The notes under the pieces were generated by a model. That model was not told where the DNA came from, made no database searches, and saw only the letters and a list, made by a program, of their open reading frames with translations. Made by a program: the position numbers and the translations under genes. This document shows positions 1-8,543 of a stretch of DNA of 64,000 nt, piece by piece; positions within the stretch are counted from its first letter, which is position 1, and every line of letters starts with the position of its first letter. Source of the stretch: Microvirga flocculans ATCC BAA-817 (GTDB lineage Bacteria > Pseudomonadota > Alphaproteobacteria > Rhizobiales > Beijerinckiaceae); the NCBI RefSeq assembly GCF_000518665.1, contig NZ_KI912469.1:251376-315375 (forward strand), written 5' to 3'.

Positions 1-167
1 CCCTGGACGGAAATGATGGTTCCGCAATAGGCGGCCCCGCATTTGGCGATGCGGACCTGGGTTTCCCGGCTTTCGCTGAGATAGGTGCCGCTCGGGTCGG
101 CGGGCTGAGCCTGGGCCGGAAGCGCGAGCAGGGTCAGGCCGAAGGCGGCGAGGATGGCTTGCTTCAT
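1..167 (-). CDS. DUF2147-family exported protein (partial, 3' end outside window)
   Basis: Only the first 55 codons are present; the gene runs leftwards off the window. It opens with a clear Sec signal peptide (Lys near the N-terminus, a Leu/Ala-rich core, AQA cleavage site near residue 21). The mature start reads as DPSGTYLSES followed by VRIAKCGAAYCGTI, the pattern of DUF2147 proteins, small periplasmic beta-rich proteins of unknown role. A GGGAGACCACC ribosome binding site precedes the ATG. It is divergent from ndk, so the 168-bp gap probably holds both promoters. The family call rests on a short fragment. Confidence 0.7.
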   Translation of the reverse strand, partial: MKQAILAAFGLTLLALPAQAQPADPSGTYLSESRETQVRIAKCGAAYCGTIISVQ

Positions 168-335
168 GGTGGTCTCCCTCTATGTCGGTCTTCAACGGAC
201 CGATCGGGGGAGAGATTAGGGGAGGCCGTTAAGCTTTCCAAGCGGGCCGGGGCAAAAGGCGCTTGAGGCCCAAGGGGCTCGTCGTTATAAGCGCCGCACT
301 TCACTCTTTCCCATATCCAGTCAAAGCGAGTTGTC

Positions 336-758
336 ATGGCCATCGAGCGCACTTTCTCCATCATCAAGCCCGACGCGACCGAGCGTAACCTGACCGGCGC
401 CATCAATGCCGTCATCGAGAAGGCCGGCCTGCGCATCGTCGCGCAGAAGCGCATTCTCATGAGCCGCCGCGAGGCCGAGACCTTCTACGCCGTCCACAAG
501 GAGCGCCCTTTCTTCGGCGAGCTCGTGGACTTCATGATTTCCGGCCCGGTCGTGGTCCAGGTTCTGGAAGGCGAGAACGCCGTCCTCCGCTACCGCGAGA
601 TCATGGGCGCGACGAACCCGGAGAGCGCCGCCGAGGGCACGATCCGCAAGCTCTACGCCAAGTCCATCGGCGAGAACTCGGTCCACGGCTCCGACAGCCA
701 GGACAACGCCAAGATCGAGATCGCCCAGTTCTTCTCGGGCAACGAGATCGTCGGCTAA
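336..758 (+). CDS. ndk: Nucleoside diphosphate kinase
   Basis: Transfers the gamma phosphate from ATP to NDPs through a phospho-histidine intermediate, balancing cytoplasmic (d)NTP pools. The 140-residue length is normal. The N-terminus [11 protein letters not shown] is diagnostic, and the catalytic histidine is His117 in NSVHGSDS. The ATG at 336 gives the usual family N-terminus MAIERTF. The gene is monocistronic: a GC-rich hairpin with a T-run follows within 30 bp and the next gene starts 84 bp downstream. Confidence 0.98.
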   Translation: MAIERTFSIIKPDATERNLTGAINAVIEKAGLRIVAQKRILMSRREAETFYAVHKERPFFGELVDFMISGPVVVQVLEGENAVLRYREIMGATNPESAAEGTIRKLYAKSIGENSVHGSDSQDNAKIEIAQFFSGNEIVG

Positions 759-784
759 GCTCCTCAGGCATAGCCCTCATGTTC

Positions 785-808
785 AGGCCGCCCTCCGGGC
801 GGCCTTTT
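785..808 (+). terminator. Rho-independent terminator of ndk
   Basis: An 8-bp perfect stem, GGCCGCCC (786-793) pairing with GGGCGGCC (797-804) around a 3-nt loop, is followed at once by TTTT. It lies 27 bp after the ndk stop and before the oxidoreductase start, so it separates the two genes. Confidence 0.85.
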
Positions 809-842
809 CATTTTGTACCCTTTCCCCCATCATGCGCCCGCC

Positions 843-2996
843 ATGAACCAAGCCCCCCGCATCGAGCGCCGCTCGTCCGTCTGCCCGCACGATTGTCCCT
901 CCGTCTGTTCCCTCGACGTGGAGGTGATCGACGGGCGCAGCATCGGGCGCGTGCACGGGGCGAAGAGCAACAGCTACACGGCGGGCGTGATCTGCGCGAA
1001 GATGGCGCGCTACGCGGAGCGCATCCACAACCCGGACCGGCTGCTCCATCCCCTGCGGCGCACCGGCCCGAAGGGATCGGGAGCGTTCGAGCGTATCTCC
1101 TGGGACGAGGCCCTGGACATCGTGGCCCGAAAGTTCCTGGAGGCGGAGCGGGACTTCGGCTCCGAGGCCGTCTGGCCCTATTACTACGCGGGCACCATGG
1201 GCTACGTGATGCGCGACGGTATCAACCGCCTGCGCCACGTGAAGAAGTATTCCGGCCAGTATTCGACCATCTGCACTGCCATGAGCTGGACGGGCTACGT
1301 GGCCGGGACCGGCCATTTGCGGGGTGCGGACCCCCGCGAGATGGCGGTTTCCGACTGCATCGTGATCTGGGGCACCAATGCGGTTCACACCCAGGTCAAC
1401 GTGATGACCCATGCGATGAAGGCCCGCAAGGAGCGCGGGGCCAAGATCGTCGCCATCGACATCTACGACAACGCCACCATGAAGCAGGCCGACATGGCGC
1501 TGCTCCTGCGCCCCGGCACCGATGGGGCGCTCGCCTGCGCGGTGATGCACTTGCTCTTCCGCGACGGCTACGCGGATTGGGAGTACCTGGAGCGCTACAC
1601 CGACCATCCCCGCGAGCTGGAAGCGCATCTGAAGAGCCGCGACCCGGCCTGGGCCTCCGCCATCACGGGCCTTCCGGTCGAGGAGATCGAAGCCTTCGCC
1701 AGGCTCGTGGGCACGACCAAGCGCACCTATTTCCGCCTCGGCTTCGGCTTCGGACGCCAGCGCAACGGCGTGGTCAACATGCATGCCGCCCTGTCCATTC
1801 CCGCCGTGACGGGGGCCTGGCGCTACGAGGGCGGGGGCGCGCTCCATTCGAACAGCGGCATCTATCGCTGGAACAAGGCCATGATCGAAGGCCATGACGC
1901 CATCGACCCTGCGATCCGCCTTCTCGACCAGTCGCAGATCGGCCGCGTCCTCACCGGCGATGCGCAGGCGCTCTACAACGGGCCTCCGGTCAAGGCGATG
2001 CTGATCCAGAACACCAATCCCGTTTCCGTCGCGCCGGAGCAGGAGCTGGTGAAGCGGGGCTTCCTGCGCGAGGATCTCTTCGTCTGCGTCCACGAGCAGT
2101 TCATGACCGAGACGGCCCTCATGGCCGACATCGTGCTGCCCGCGACCATGTTCATGGAGCACGACGATCTCTATTCGGCCGGCGGGCATCCGCATTTCCA
2201 GCTCGGCCCCAGGCTCATCGACCCGCCGGGGGAATGCCGCTCGAACCACGAGGTGATCCGCGGGCTGGCAAGGCGCCTCGGGGCCGCGCATCCCGGCTTC
2301 GACATGGAGCCGCGCGAACTGATCGACTGGACCTTGAGGAATTCCGGGCGGGGCACCCTCGAAGACCTGGAGGCCCAGGTTCATGTGGATGCGCAGCCGC
2401 CTTTCGAGGAGGCGCATTTCCTCAACGGCTTCGGCTATCCGGACGGCAAGTTCCGCTTCAAGCCGGACTGGACCAAGGTGCCGTCCTCCAACAACGGCCC
2501 CATGGGCCCCTGGGCCAGCATGCCGTCCTTGCCCGACCACTGGGACGTGATCGAGACGGCCACGGAAGAACATCCGTTCCGCCTCGCCACCAGCCCGGCC
2601 CGCAACTTCCTCAATTCCAGCTTCACCGAGACGCCCAGCTCCCTCGACAAGGAGCGGCGGCCCGAGGTGATGATCCATCCCCTCGATGCCGAGCCTCAGG
2701 GCATCGCGGACGGCGATTGGGTGAAGCTCAGCAACCGGCGCGGCGAGGTGTTCCTGCGCGCAAAACTCTTCGACGGCGTGCGGCGCGGCGTGCTCATCGC
2801 GGAAGGCATCTGGCCCAACGCGGCCCATCCCTTCGGGCGCGGCATCAACACGCTCACCGGCGGCGATCAGGTGGCCCCCTATGGCGGCGCGGCCTTCCAC
2901 GACAACCGTGTGGCGCTGGAAAAGGCCGATCTCGACCCGGCCCTGGAGCTTCCGACGGCGCGCAAGCATCACCGCTCCGAGGCGGTCGTTGGCTAA
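843..2996 (+). CDS. Molybdopterin-dependent oxidoreductase, DMSO reductase superfamily
   Basis: A 717-residue catalytic subunit of the Mo/W-bis-MGD family (COG0243 type). The N-terminus carries a [4Fe-4S] binding pattern, CPHDCPSVC with a fourth Cys in GVICAKMARY, followed by the family segment RIHNPDRLLHPLRR. The middle contains the nucleotide-binding stretch DCIVIWGTNAVHTQ, and the C-terminus (about 590-700) has the molybdopterin dinucleotide-binding barrel (VMIHPLDAEPQGIADGDWV, LSNRRGEV). There is no Tat signal, so it should be cytoplasmic. No iron-sulfur or membrane partner subunit is encoded nearby. I chose the ATG at 843 over an in-frame TTG at 813 that would begin inside the terminator region. 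The substrate cannot be read from sequence. Confidence 0.9.
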   Translation: MNQAPRIERRSSVCPHDCPSVCSLDVEVIDGRSIGRVHGAKSNSYTAGVICAKMARYAERIHNPDRLLHPLRRTGPKGSGAFERISWDEALDIVARKFLEAERDFGSEAVWPYYYAGTMGYVMRDGINRLRHVKKYSGQYSTICTAMSWTGYVAGTGHLRGADPREMAVSDCIVIWGTNAVHTQVNVMTHAMKARKERGAKIVAIDIYDNATMKQADMALLLRPGTDGALACAVMHLLFRDGYADWEYLERYTDHPRELEAHLKSRDPAWASAITGLPVEEIEAFARLVGTTKRTYFRLGFGFGRQRNGVVNMHAALSIPAVTGAWRYEGGGALHSNSGIYRWNKAMIEGHDAIDPAIRLLDQSQIGRVLTGDAQALYNGPPVKAMLIQNTNPVSVAPEQELVKRGFLREDLFVCVHEQFMTETALMADIVLPATMFMEHDDLYSAGGHPHFQLGPRLIDPPGECRSNHEVIRGLARRLGAAHPGFDMEPRELIDWTLRNSGRGTLEDLEAQVHVDAQPPFEEAHFLNGFGYPDGKFRFKPDWTKVPSSNNGPMGPWASMPSLPDHWDVIETATEEHPFRLATSPARNFLNSSFTETPSSLDKERRPEVMIHPLDAEPQGIADGDWVKLSNRRGEVFLRAKLFDGVRRGVLIAEGIWPNAAHPFGRGINTLTGGDQVAPYGGAAFHDNRVALEKADLDPALELPTARKHHRSEAVVG

Positions 2997-3086
2997 GTCT
3001 TAAGCCTGTTTGCAGCTCACCCTTGAACCTGAACGGCCAAGCCTATTCTTAAGCCTGAACGTGATTTCATCCCTGGGGAGCACTCA

Positions 3087-3449
3087 ATGACTTCGATCGT
3101 CCGTTCGCTGCTGGTGGCAGCGTCCATGACCCTCGGCGCCACGGCCGCTTTTGCCGCCGCCTCCAACACGCCGACCCAATACCAGCCCGACCCGGCCCTG
3201 AAGACCGAAAGCGTCGCCGAGCTGCGCGCGCGTGTAGGCCAAGCCTGCGCCATCACGCAGGCCAAGCTCCAGAATGTCAGCGAAGCCTCGCTCGGCCGCG
3301 CCTGCGATTGCTATGCGGGCCGCACCATGCGCGCACTCACCGCCGATGAGGTGCAGGCCTATCGCGATACCGGCGTGTTCAACGAGACCGCCCGCGAGAA
3401 GGCGCTTTCCGCCCTCGATTCCTGCAAGCTCCCGCGGCCGCAGATCTGA
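3087..3449 (+). CDS. Small exported protein of unknown function with four cysteines
   Basis: A 120-residue protein with a typical signal peptide, cleaved after AFA near residue 23. The mature part is mostly helical and has four cysteines (QACAIT, GRACDCYAG, LDSCKL), suggesting disulfides in the periplasm. The gene has a GGGGAGCAC site upstream of the ATG. It converges on purN, with a palindromic repeat between them. I do not recognise the family. Confidence 0.75.
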   Translation: MTSIVRSLLVAASMTLGATAAFAAASNTPTQYQPDPALKTESVAELRARVGQACAITQAKLQNVSEASLGRACDCYAGRTMRALTADEVQAYRDTGVFNETAREKALSALDSCKLPRPQI

Positions 3450-3462
3450 GGCGACGACAGAA

Positions 3463-3500
3463 GCGTCATCCCGGGTCGCCTCCGGCGTCCGGGATGACGC
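3463..3500. repeat. Palindromic intergenic repeat (REP-like), copy 1
   Basis: Perfect 12-bp inverted repeat GCGTCATCCCGG (3463-3474) / CCGGGATGACGC (3489-3500) with a 14-nt loop, between two convergent genes. The core GTCATCCCGG/CCGGGATGAC recurs at 51660-51693, also between convergent genes. It may act as a bidirectional terminator or mRNA stabiliser. Confidence 0.75.
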
Positions 3501-3508
3501 TATGAGGT

Positions 3509-4156
3509 TTACCCCGGCGAGCGCAGCGCGCCACCGGCATCCCACCCGCGCGAGAACGCGACCTTTCCGTTCTCCAGCCGGGCCGTTCCGTCGCAGACCA
3601 TCCGCAGGGCCTGCGGATAAAGCATATGCTCCTGCACGATCACGCGCGCCGCGAGGGTGTCCTCCGTATCGCCCGGCACGACCGGCACGGTGGCCTGGGC
3701 GATGATGGGGCCGGCATCGAGCTCCGGCACCACGAAATGCACGGTGCAGCCATGCACCAGCACGCCTTCCTCCAGCGCCCGGCGATGGGTGTGGGTGCCC
3801 CGGAACAGGGGCAGGAGGGACGGGTGGATGTTGATCATGCGCCCGGCCCAGCGCTCCACGAACCAGTCCGTCAGCACCCGCATGAAACCTGCAAGGCAGA
3901 TGAAGGCGATGTCGTGCTCCTTAAGCGCGTCGTCCATCGCCTTCTCGAAGTCTTCGCGGGTCGGATGCGCCTTGTGGTCGATGCAAAGGGTCGCGATCCC
4001 CGCCTCCTTCGCCCGCTCCAACCCCGCCGCGTCGGGCCTGTTGGAGAGGACGAGGGCGATCTCGGCCGGGAAATCCGGGCTGCGCGCGGCCTCGATCAGC
4101 GAGGCCATGTTCGAGCCGCGGCCCGAAATGAGGATGGCGACGCGGCGGCGGGGCAT
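3509..4156 (-). CDS. purN: Phosphoribosylglycinamide formyltransferase (GART)
   Basis: Transfers the formyl group from 10-formyl-THF to GAR, the third step of purine synthesis. The 215-residue protein starts RRVAILISGRGSNMASLIEA, the classic phosphate-binding N-terminus. It contains the catalytic region NIHPSLLPLFRGTHTHRRAL (Asn and His of the NxHPxLLP motif) and the conserved Asp in PELDAGPIIAQ. Its ATG overlaps the TGA of purM by one base (TGATG), so the two are translationally coupled. The gene ends beside the palindromic repeat. Confidence 0.97.
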   Translation of the reverse strand: MPRRRVAILISGRGSNMASLIEAARSPDFPAEIALVLSNRPDAAGLERAKEAGIATLCIDHKAHPTREDFEKAMDDALKEHDIAFICLAGFMRVLTDWFVERWAGRMINIHPSLLPLFRGTHTHRRALEEGVLVHGCTVHFVVPELDAGPIIAQATVPVVPGDTEDTLAARVIVQEHMLYPQALRMVCDGTARLENGKVAFSRGWDAGGALRSPG

Positions 4157-5235
4157 CAGAGCGTCAGGGCCCCCGAGGTCCTGACGCGCTCGCCGCCCGC
4201 ATGGGCGACGGTCTCGCCGATGCGCACGGGGCTTTCGCCCGCTTGGCGCAACCGCTCCATGACCGCATCCGCCTGCGCCGCGCTCGCCACCACGATCATG
4301 CCGATGCCGCAGTTGAAGGTGCGCAGCATCTCCGCCTCGGCCACGCCGCCGGTCCGGCTGAGCCAGCCGAAGACGGGCGGGACGGCGATGGCGTCGAGGT
4401 CGAGGCGCACGCCGACGCCTTCGGGCAGGATGCGGGGAATGTTGTCGGGGAAGCCGCCGCCGGTGATGTGGCAGAGCGCGTTCACGCCGTCGCCGCCCTT
4501 CAGCACCTGGAGCAGGGCCTTCACGTAGATCCGCGTCGGCTCCAGAAGGGCCTGCGCAAGCGTCTTGCCCGAGGCGAAGGGCGCGGGCGCATCCCAGGCG
4601 AGCCCGGAACGCTCGACGATCCGGCGGACCAGCGAGAAGCCGTTGGAATGGACGCCCGAGGAGGGCAGGCCAATGAGCACGTCGCCCACCTTCACGTCCT
4701 TCGGCAGCAGGGTTCCGCGCTCGGCCGCGCCCACGGCGAAGCCCGCGAGGTCGTAATCGCCCCGGGCGTAGAGCCCCGGCATCTCGGCCGTCTCGCCGCC
4801 GATCAGCGCGCAGCCTGCCTGCAGGCAGCCCTCGGCGATGCCCTTGACGATGTGAACGCCGACCTCCGGGGAGAGCTTGCCGGTCGCGAAATAGTCGAGA
4901 AAGAACAGGGGCTCGGCGCCCTGCACGATGATGTCGTTCACGCACATGGCCACGAGGTCGATGCCGATGGTGTCGTGAATGCCCGTGTCGATGGCGATCT
5001 TCACCTTGGTGCCGACGCCGTCATTGGCGGCCACCAGGATCGGGTCCTTGAAGCCCGCGGCCTTGAGGTCGAAGAGGCCGCCGAACCCGCCGATCTCCGC
5101 ATCCGCACCGGGGCGGCGGGTGGACCGCACCAGGGGCTTGATCTGGTCGACCATGGCGTTGCCCGCGTCGATATCGACGCCCGCTTGGGCATAGGTCAGG
5201 CCGCTCGTCTGCTTCTCGGACTTATCCGTCGTCAT
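4156..5235 (-). CDS. purM: Phosphoribosylformylglycinamidine cyclo-ligase (AIR synthetase)
   Basis: ATP-dependent closure of FGAM to AIR, the fifth step of purine synthesis. The protein has 359 residues, normal for the family. Diagnostic segments are [17 protein letters not shown] at the N-terminus, the ATP/substrate loop [10 protein letters not shown], the [25 protein letters not shown] block, and the GGETAEMPG motif. It is first in a purM-purN operon on the minus strand. The purMN pair is divergent from the PerM-hdaA-ppk genes across a GyrI-like gene. Confidence 0.98.
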   Translation of the reverse strand: MTTDKSEKQTSGLTYAQAGVDIDAGNAMVDQIKPLVRSTRRPGADAEIGGFGGLFDLKAAGFKDPILVAANDGVGTKVKIAIDTGIHDTIGIDLVAMCVNDIIVQGAEPLFFLDYFATGKLSPEVGVHIVKGIAEGCLQAGCALIGGETAEMPGLYARGDYDLAGFAVGAAERGTLLPKDVKVGDVLIGLPSSGVHSNGFSLVRRIVERSGLAWDAPAPFASGKTLAQALLEPTRIYVKALLQVLKGGDGVNALCHITGGGFPDNIPRILPEGVGVRLDLDAIAVPPVFGWLSRTGGVAEAEMLRTFNCGIGMIVVASAAQADAVMERLRQAGESPVRIGETVAHAGGERVRTSGALTL

Positions 5236-5379
5236 GGCTCACCCCGTGTTGCCCCGGGCAGTAAGGCGGGAGGGGGCGCAAGGCAAGGGGATTTGCAGGA
5301 TCGGGAGAGGATTTGAAACATCGCCGTCACTCGTCCGCTCCCTTCTGAAACCGGAACGGGAGCGGGCGGGCGTGGCTGG

Positions 5380-5997
5380 TCACGATGCAGGCCTGACCGG
5401 CTGGCGGAGGAGGGTTCTGAGCTTGGCAGGCTCGGTCCTGCGCGCATCGCTGAGGTAGATCTCGTGGTGATGGCCGTTGCGGGTGAGGCCCTGGGCGGGC
5501 ATGACCTCGTGGTAGAGCTTCGCCAGGATCGGCCCCTCGTCGTCGTAACTGCCGATGTGGAGCGTCTGGAGCGACAGGCCTTCCGCATAGGGTTCGAGCC
5601 TCAGGCTGGCGGGGGCGGCCCCCAGCTTCCCGGCGGCCTTCCGGACCGCCGCTTCGAAGAAGTCCCGATCGATGAAGTCCGGCGCCATGATCATCATTGT
5701 CCAGCGCCATTCCGCCTTCCGCCGCGCGACGAAGCTTTCGGGGTCGTCCGCCCACCAGAGCCCTTCGAGGGGCGGCACGACGTAATCCTTGCCGAGGGCG
5801 GCCTTGGCCGCGAACTTCATCCCGTAGCTGACGGAATAGAGCCATTCCACGGCGTCCTTGAACGCCCGGGCCGTGTTCGGATCGCCCTGTCCGTCGATCA
5901 TGACGAACTGCATGGCCGGCACCTCAATCGTCTTGAATGCGCCGATGGGAGCCTGGAACAGCTCCTTGCGGACTTTCTTGACGTCGATCTTGTCCAT
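5380..5997 (-). CDS. GyrI-like small-molecule-binding domain protein
   Basis: A 205-residue cytoplasmic protein. It carries the SHV-type features of the GyrI/SAV2242-like group: KIDVKKVRKELF at the N-terminus, FVMIDGQGDPN, LEGLWWADD, and near the C-terminus HHEIYLSDARRTEPAKLRTLLRQPV. These stand-alone proteins are thought to bind or hydrolyse small molecules; no substrate is known. The start at 5997 (MDKIDVKK) is preferred to an upstream in-frame ATG whose extra 21 residues look non-conserved. It lies 144 bp upstream of purM on the same strand but is probably a separate unit. Confidence 0.85.
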   Translation of the reverse strand: MDKIDVKKVRKELFQAPIGAFKTIEVPAMQFVMIDGQGDPNTARAFKDAVEWLYSVSYGMKFAAKAALGKDYVVPPLEGLWWADDPESFVARRKAEWRWTMMIMAPDFIDRDFFEAAVRKAAGKLGAAPASLRLEPYAEGLSLQTLHIGSYDDEGPILAKLYHEVMPAQGLTRNGHHHEIYLSDARRTEPAKLRTLLRQPVRPAS

Positions 5998-6192
5998 CCT
6001 CGTCCCCAAGCGGTTGTCAGGCCTGCTGGCATCCGCTGCGGCGGATCGCCGGAAGGACAATAGTCCGCGATAACGTAACTGTGAACAAGCCGCCCGCCCC
6101 AGGCCCGGAGTTCGGGGAGAAGAGGCGTCTTATCCCCACCCCGTGGACGGGGCGATTGAACTCCGCCGCCCGAGCGGCCATCATGAGCGCCG

Positions 6193-6723
6193 ATGACCAT
6201 TCCGAACATCATCACCATCGGCCGCCTCATCCTCGTCCCCATCGTGATCGTGATGATCATGCAGCAGCAATGGACGACGGCCTTCACGCTCTTCGTGGTA
6301 GCGGGAATCTCCGACGCGGTGGACGGCTTCATCGCCCGCAATTTCGACATGAGAAGCGAGTTCGGGGCCTATATCGACCCGATTGCGGACAAGGCCCTCC
6401 TGGTCTCGATTTATGTGTCGCTGGCCATCGTGGGGGCCATTCCGAGCTGGCTCGCCATCATCGTGGTGTCCCGGGACGCGATGATCGTGGCGGCGGTGCT
6501 CCTGTCCTGGGTCATGAGCCGCCCGGTCGAGATCAAGCCGATCCTTCTCAGCAAGCTGAACACGGGGGCACAACTCGCCTTCGCGGCCTTTGCGCTCGCT
6601 GCGAATGCCTTCGGGGCTGAACTCGCGGGGCTCGAGGATGTCGCCATGCTGCTCGTGGCGACCTTGACCGTCGCCTCGGCCGGTGCCTATCTCGGGGGCT
6701 GGCTGCGGCACATGGGAAGCTGA
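6193..6723 (+). CDS. CDP-alcohol phosphatidyltransferase family protein
   Basis: An integral membrane enzyme that moves a phosphatidyl group from CDP-diacylglycerol to an alcohol. The catalytic motif DxxDGxxARx8GxxxDxxxD is complete in SDAVDGFIARNF followed by FGAYIDPIADK. The start PNIITIGRLILVPIVI matches PgsA/cardiolipin-synthase-type (ClsC-like) members. With 176 residues and about five hydrophobic segments it is of normal size. It is followed 25 bp later by the PerM-type gene and probably heads an operon through ppx. Whether the product is PGP, cardiolipin or another lipid cannot be told. Confidence 0.9.
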   Translation: MTIPNIITIGRLILVPIVIVMIMQQQWTTAFTLFVVAGISDAVDGFIARNFDMRSEFGAYIDPIADKALLVSIYVSLAIVGAIPSWLAIIVVSRDAMIVAAVLLSWVMSRPVEIKPILLSKLNTGAQLAFAAFALAANAFGAELAGLEDVAMLLVATLTVASAGAYLGGWLRHMGS

Positions 6724-6748
6724 AGCCGCCAAGGGTATTGGAGTACCG

Positions 6749-7858
6749 ATGACGGTCCAACGGCAGATCGGGTTCTGGATTGCGGCGCTGGTCGTCACGG
6801 TGGCGCTGCTGTTCGTGCTGCGCGGCATCCTTCTGCCCTTCGTGGCGGGGTTCGCGCTGGCCTATCTGCTCGATCCCCTGGCCGACAGGCTGCAGAAGAT
6901 CGGCGTCGGCCGCCTCGGGGCCAGCCTTCTGATCCTCGTCCTGTTCGTCCTGATCTTCATCGTGTCCCTGATGATCCTCGTGCCCTTCGCGGCGCAGCAG
7001 GTGGGAGCCTTCGTAGAAAGGCTGCCTGGCTACGTGGCGCGGCTCCAGGAACTGGGGGCCGAGCAGCTCGGGCCGCTCGTGCGCAAGCTCGGCATCGAGG
7101 ACGCGCTGCCCAAGGGGCCGACCTCCGTCGGCAACCTCATCAGCCAGGGCATCGCCTGGATCACGGCTTTCCTGCAGGGCCTGTGGTCCGGCGGTCAGGC
7201 CCTGATCGGCATCTTCTCCCTGCTGGTGGTGACGCCCGTCGTGGCCTTCTACATGCTCGTCGACTGGGACCGGATGGTGAGAACCGTCGATTCCTGGATG
7301 CCCGTGAGCCATCGGGACACGATCCGCGCCATCGCGCGGGACATCGACCGGGCCATTGCCGGTTTCGTGCGGGGGCAGGCCCTGGTCTGCCTCATCCTCG
7401 GCACCTTCTACGCGGTGAGCCTCGCCCTGATCGGCCTGAACTTCGGCGCGCTGATCGGCATGACGGCGGGGTTCCTGAGCTTCATTCCCTATGTGGGCTC
7501 GCTCACCGGCCTCATCCTGGCGATCGGCGTCGCCATCGTGCAGTTCTGGCCGGACTGGACCATGATCGCGGCGACCCTCGGCATCTTCGTCTTCGGCCAG
7601 TTCGTGGAGGGCAACATCCTCTCGCCGAAGCTCGTGGGTGAATCCGTCGGCCTGCACCCGGTCTGGCTCATGTTCGCGCTCGTCGCCTTCGGCGCGCTCT
7701 TCGGCTTCGTCGGGCTGCTGCTCGCGGTGCCGCTCGCGGCCGCCATAGGCGTCATCGCGCGCTTTGCCTTAAGGCAATATCTGGCAAGTCCGCTCTATCG
7801 CGGCACGGAATCGGCGATCATCAAGCCTAATCTCGAGAAGGCCGATCTCGATGCATGA
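6749..7858 (+). CDS. AI-2E family transporter (PerM/TqsA type)
   Basis: A 369-residue polytopic membrane protein of the former UPF0118 family. It shows the family hallmarks: an N-terminal pair of membrane segments with LRGILLPFVAGFALAYLLDPLADRL, a central amphipathic domain, the VTPVVAFYMLVDWDRM block, and GALIGMTAGFLSFIPYVGSLTGLI with GNILSPKLVGESVGLHPVWL near the C-terminus. Members export autoinducer-2 or are ion antiporters; the substrate here is unknown. The ATG at 6749 was chosen over an in-frame upstream start. It overlaps hdaA by 8 bp, an arrangement common in Rhizobiales. Confidence 0.93.
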   Translation: MTVQRQIGFWIAALVVTVALLFVLRGILLPFVAGFALAYLLDPLADRLQKIGVGRLGASLLILVLFVLIFIVSLMILVPFAAQQVGAFVERLPGYVARLQELGAEQLGPLVRKLGIEDALPKGPTSVGNLISQGIAWITAFLQGLWSGGQALIGIFSLLVVTPVVAFYMLVDWDRMVRTVDSWMPVSHRDTIRAIARDIDRAIAGFVRGQALVCLILGTFYAVSLALIGLNFGALIGMTAGFLSFIPYVGSLTGLILAIGVAIVQFWPDWTMIAATLGIFVFGQFVEGNILSPKLVGESVGLHPVWLMFALVAFGALFGFVGLLLAVPLAAAIGVIARFALRQYLASPLYRGTESAIIKPNLEKADLDA

Positions 7859-8543
7859 GGCGCCCAAGCAGCTGGCCTTCGATTTGTCCCTGGAACCGCG
7901 CTTCGGGGCCGAGGATTTCCTGGTCAGCCCGTCGAACGAGCAGGCCTACGGCCTCATCGAGAGCTGGCCGGACTGGCCCGACACGATCCTTCTGCTCATC
8001 GGCCCCCGCGGCAGCGGCAAGAGCCATCTGGCCGCCATCTGGGCGGCGAACGCCCATGCCTGGACCATCGACGCCTCCGGCATCGCCCATGACAAGGTCC
8101 CGCATCTCGTCTCCAACGGGGCGCTCGCCATCGAGGACATGGACCGGGGCGAGCGGGACGAGGCGGCCCTGTTCCATCTCCTGAACCTGGCGCGGGAGAA
8201 GAAGGCCTCCCTGCTCATCACCTGCGAGACCCCGCCCGACCGCTGGGGATTGCGCACGCCGGATCTCCTCTCGCGCCTGCGGCTCGCGCCGAGCGTGGCG
8301 CTGGATGCGCCGGACGATGCGCTCCTCAAGGCGGTGCTGGTCAAGCTCTTCGTCGACAGGCAACTCGTGGTCGACACCTCCGTTGTCGACTATATTGCCC
8401 TGCGGATCGAACGGTCGCTGGCCAAGGCCTCCGAAGTCGTGGCGCTCCTCGACCGGGAGGCCCTGAGCCGGGGGCGGCGCGTGTCGCGGGCTATCGCGGC
8501 GGAAATCCTTGGTGCGGCCCAGGAAACGGATGAGAACGAGTGA
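7851..8543 (+). CDS. hdaA: DnaA regulatory inactivator HdaA (Hda homologue)
   Basis: A 230-residue AAA+ protein lacking the DnaA DNA-binding domain. It has the Hda-type N-terminus QLAFDL (clamp-binding motif near residues 7-12), Walker [10 protein letters not shown], a degenerate Walker B LAIEDMD, and the C-terminal lid with sensor-2 region [16 protein letters not shown]. Hda homologues stimulate ATP hydrolysis by DnaA on the sliding clamp to prevent re-initiation. It overlaps the upstream transporter by 8 bp and ppk by 4 bp (GTGA), so it is embedded in an operon. Confidence 0.94.
   Translation: MHEAPKQLAFDLSLEPRFGAEDFLVSPSNEQAYGLIESWPDWPDTILLLIGPRGSGKSHLAAIWAANAHAWTIDASGIAHDKVPHLVSNGALAIEDMDRGERDEAALFHLLNLAREKKASLLITCETPPDRWGLRTPDLLSRLRLAPSVALDAPDDALLKAVLVKLFVDRQLVVDTSVVDYIALRIERSLAKASEVVALLDREALSRGRRVSRAIAAEILGAAQETDENE

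Noticed and set aside
783-2972. 729-residue open frame antisense to the molybdopterin oxidoreductase gene
   Set aside because: High GC leaves stop-free antisense frames. The translation is Ala/Gly/His/Arg-rich without any domain, while the plus strand encodes a clear enzyme.
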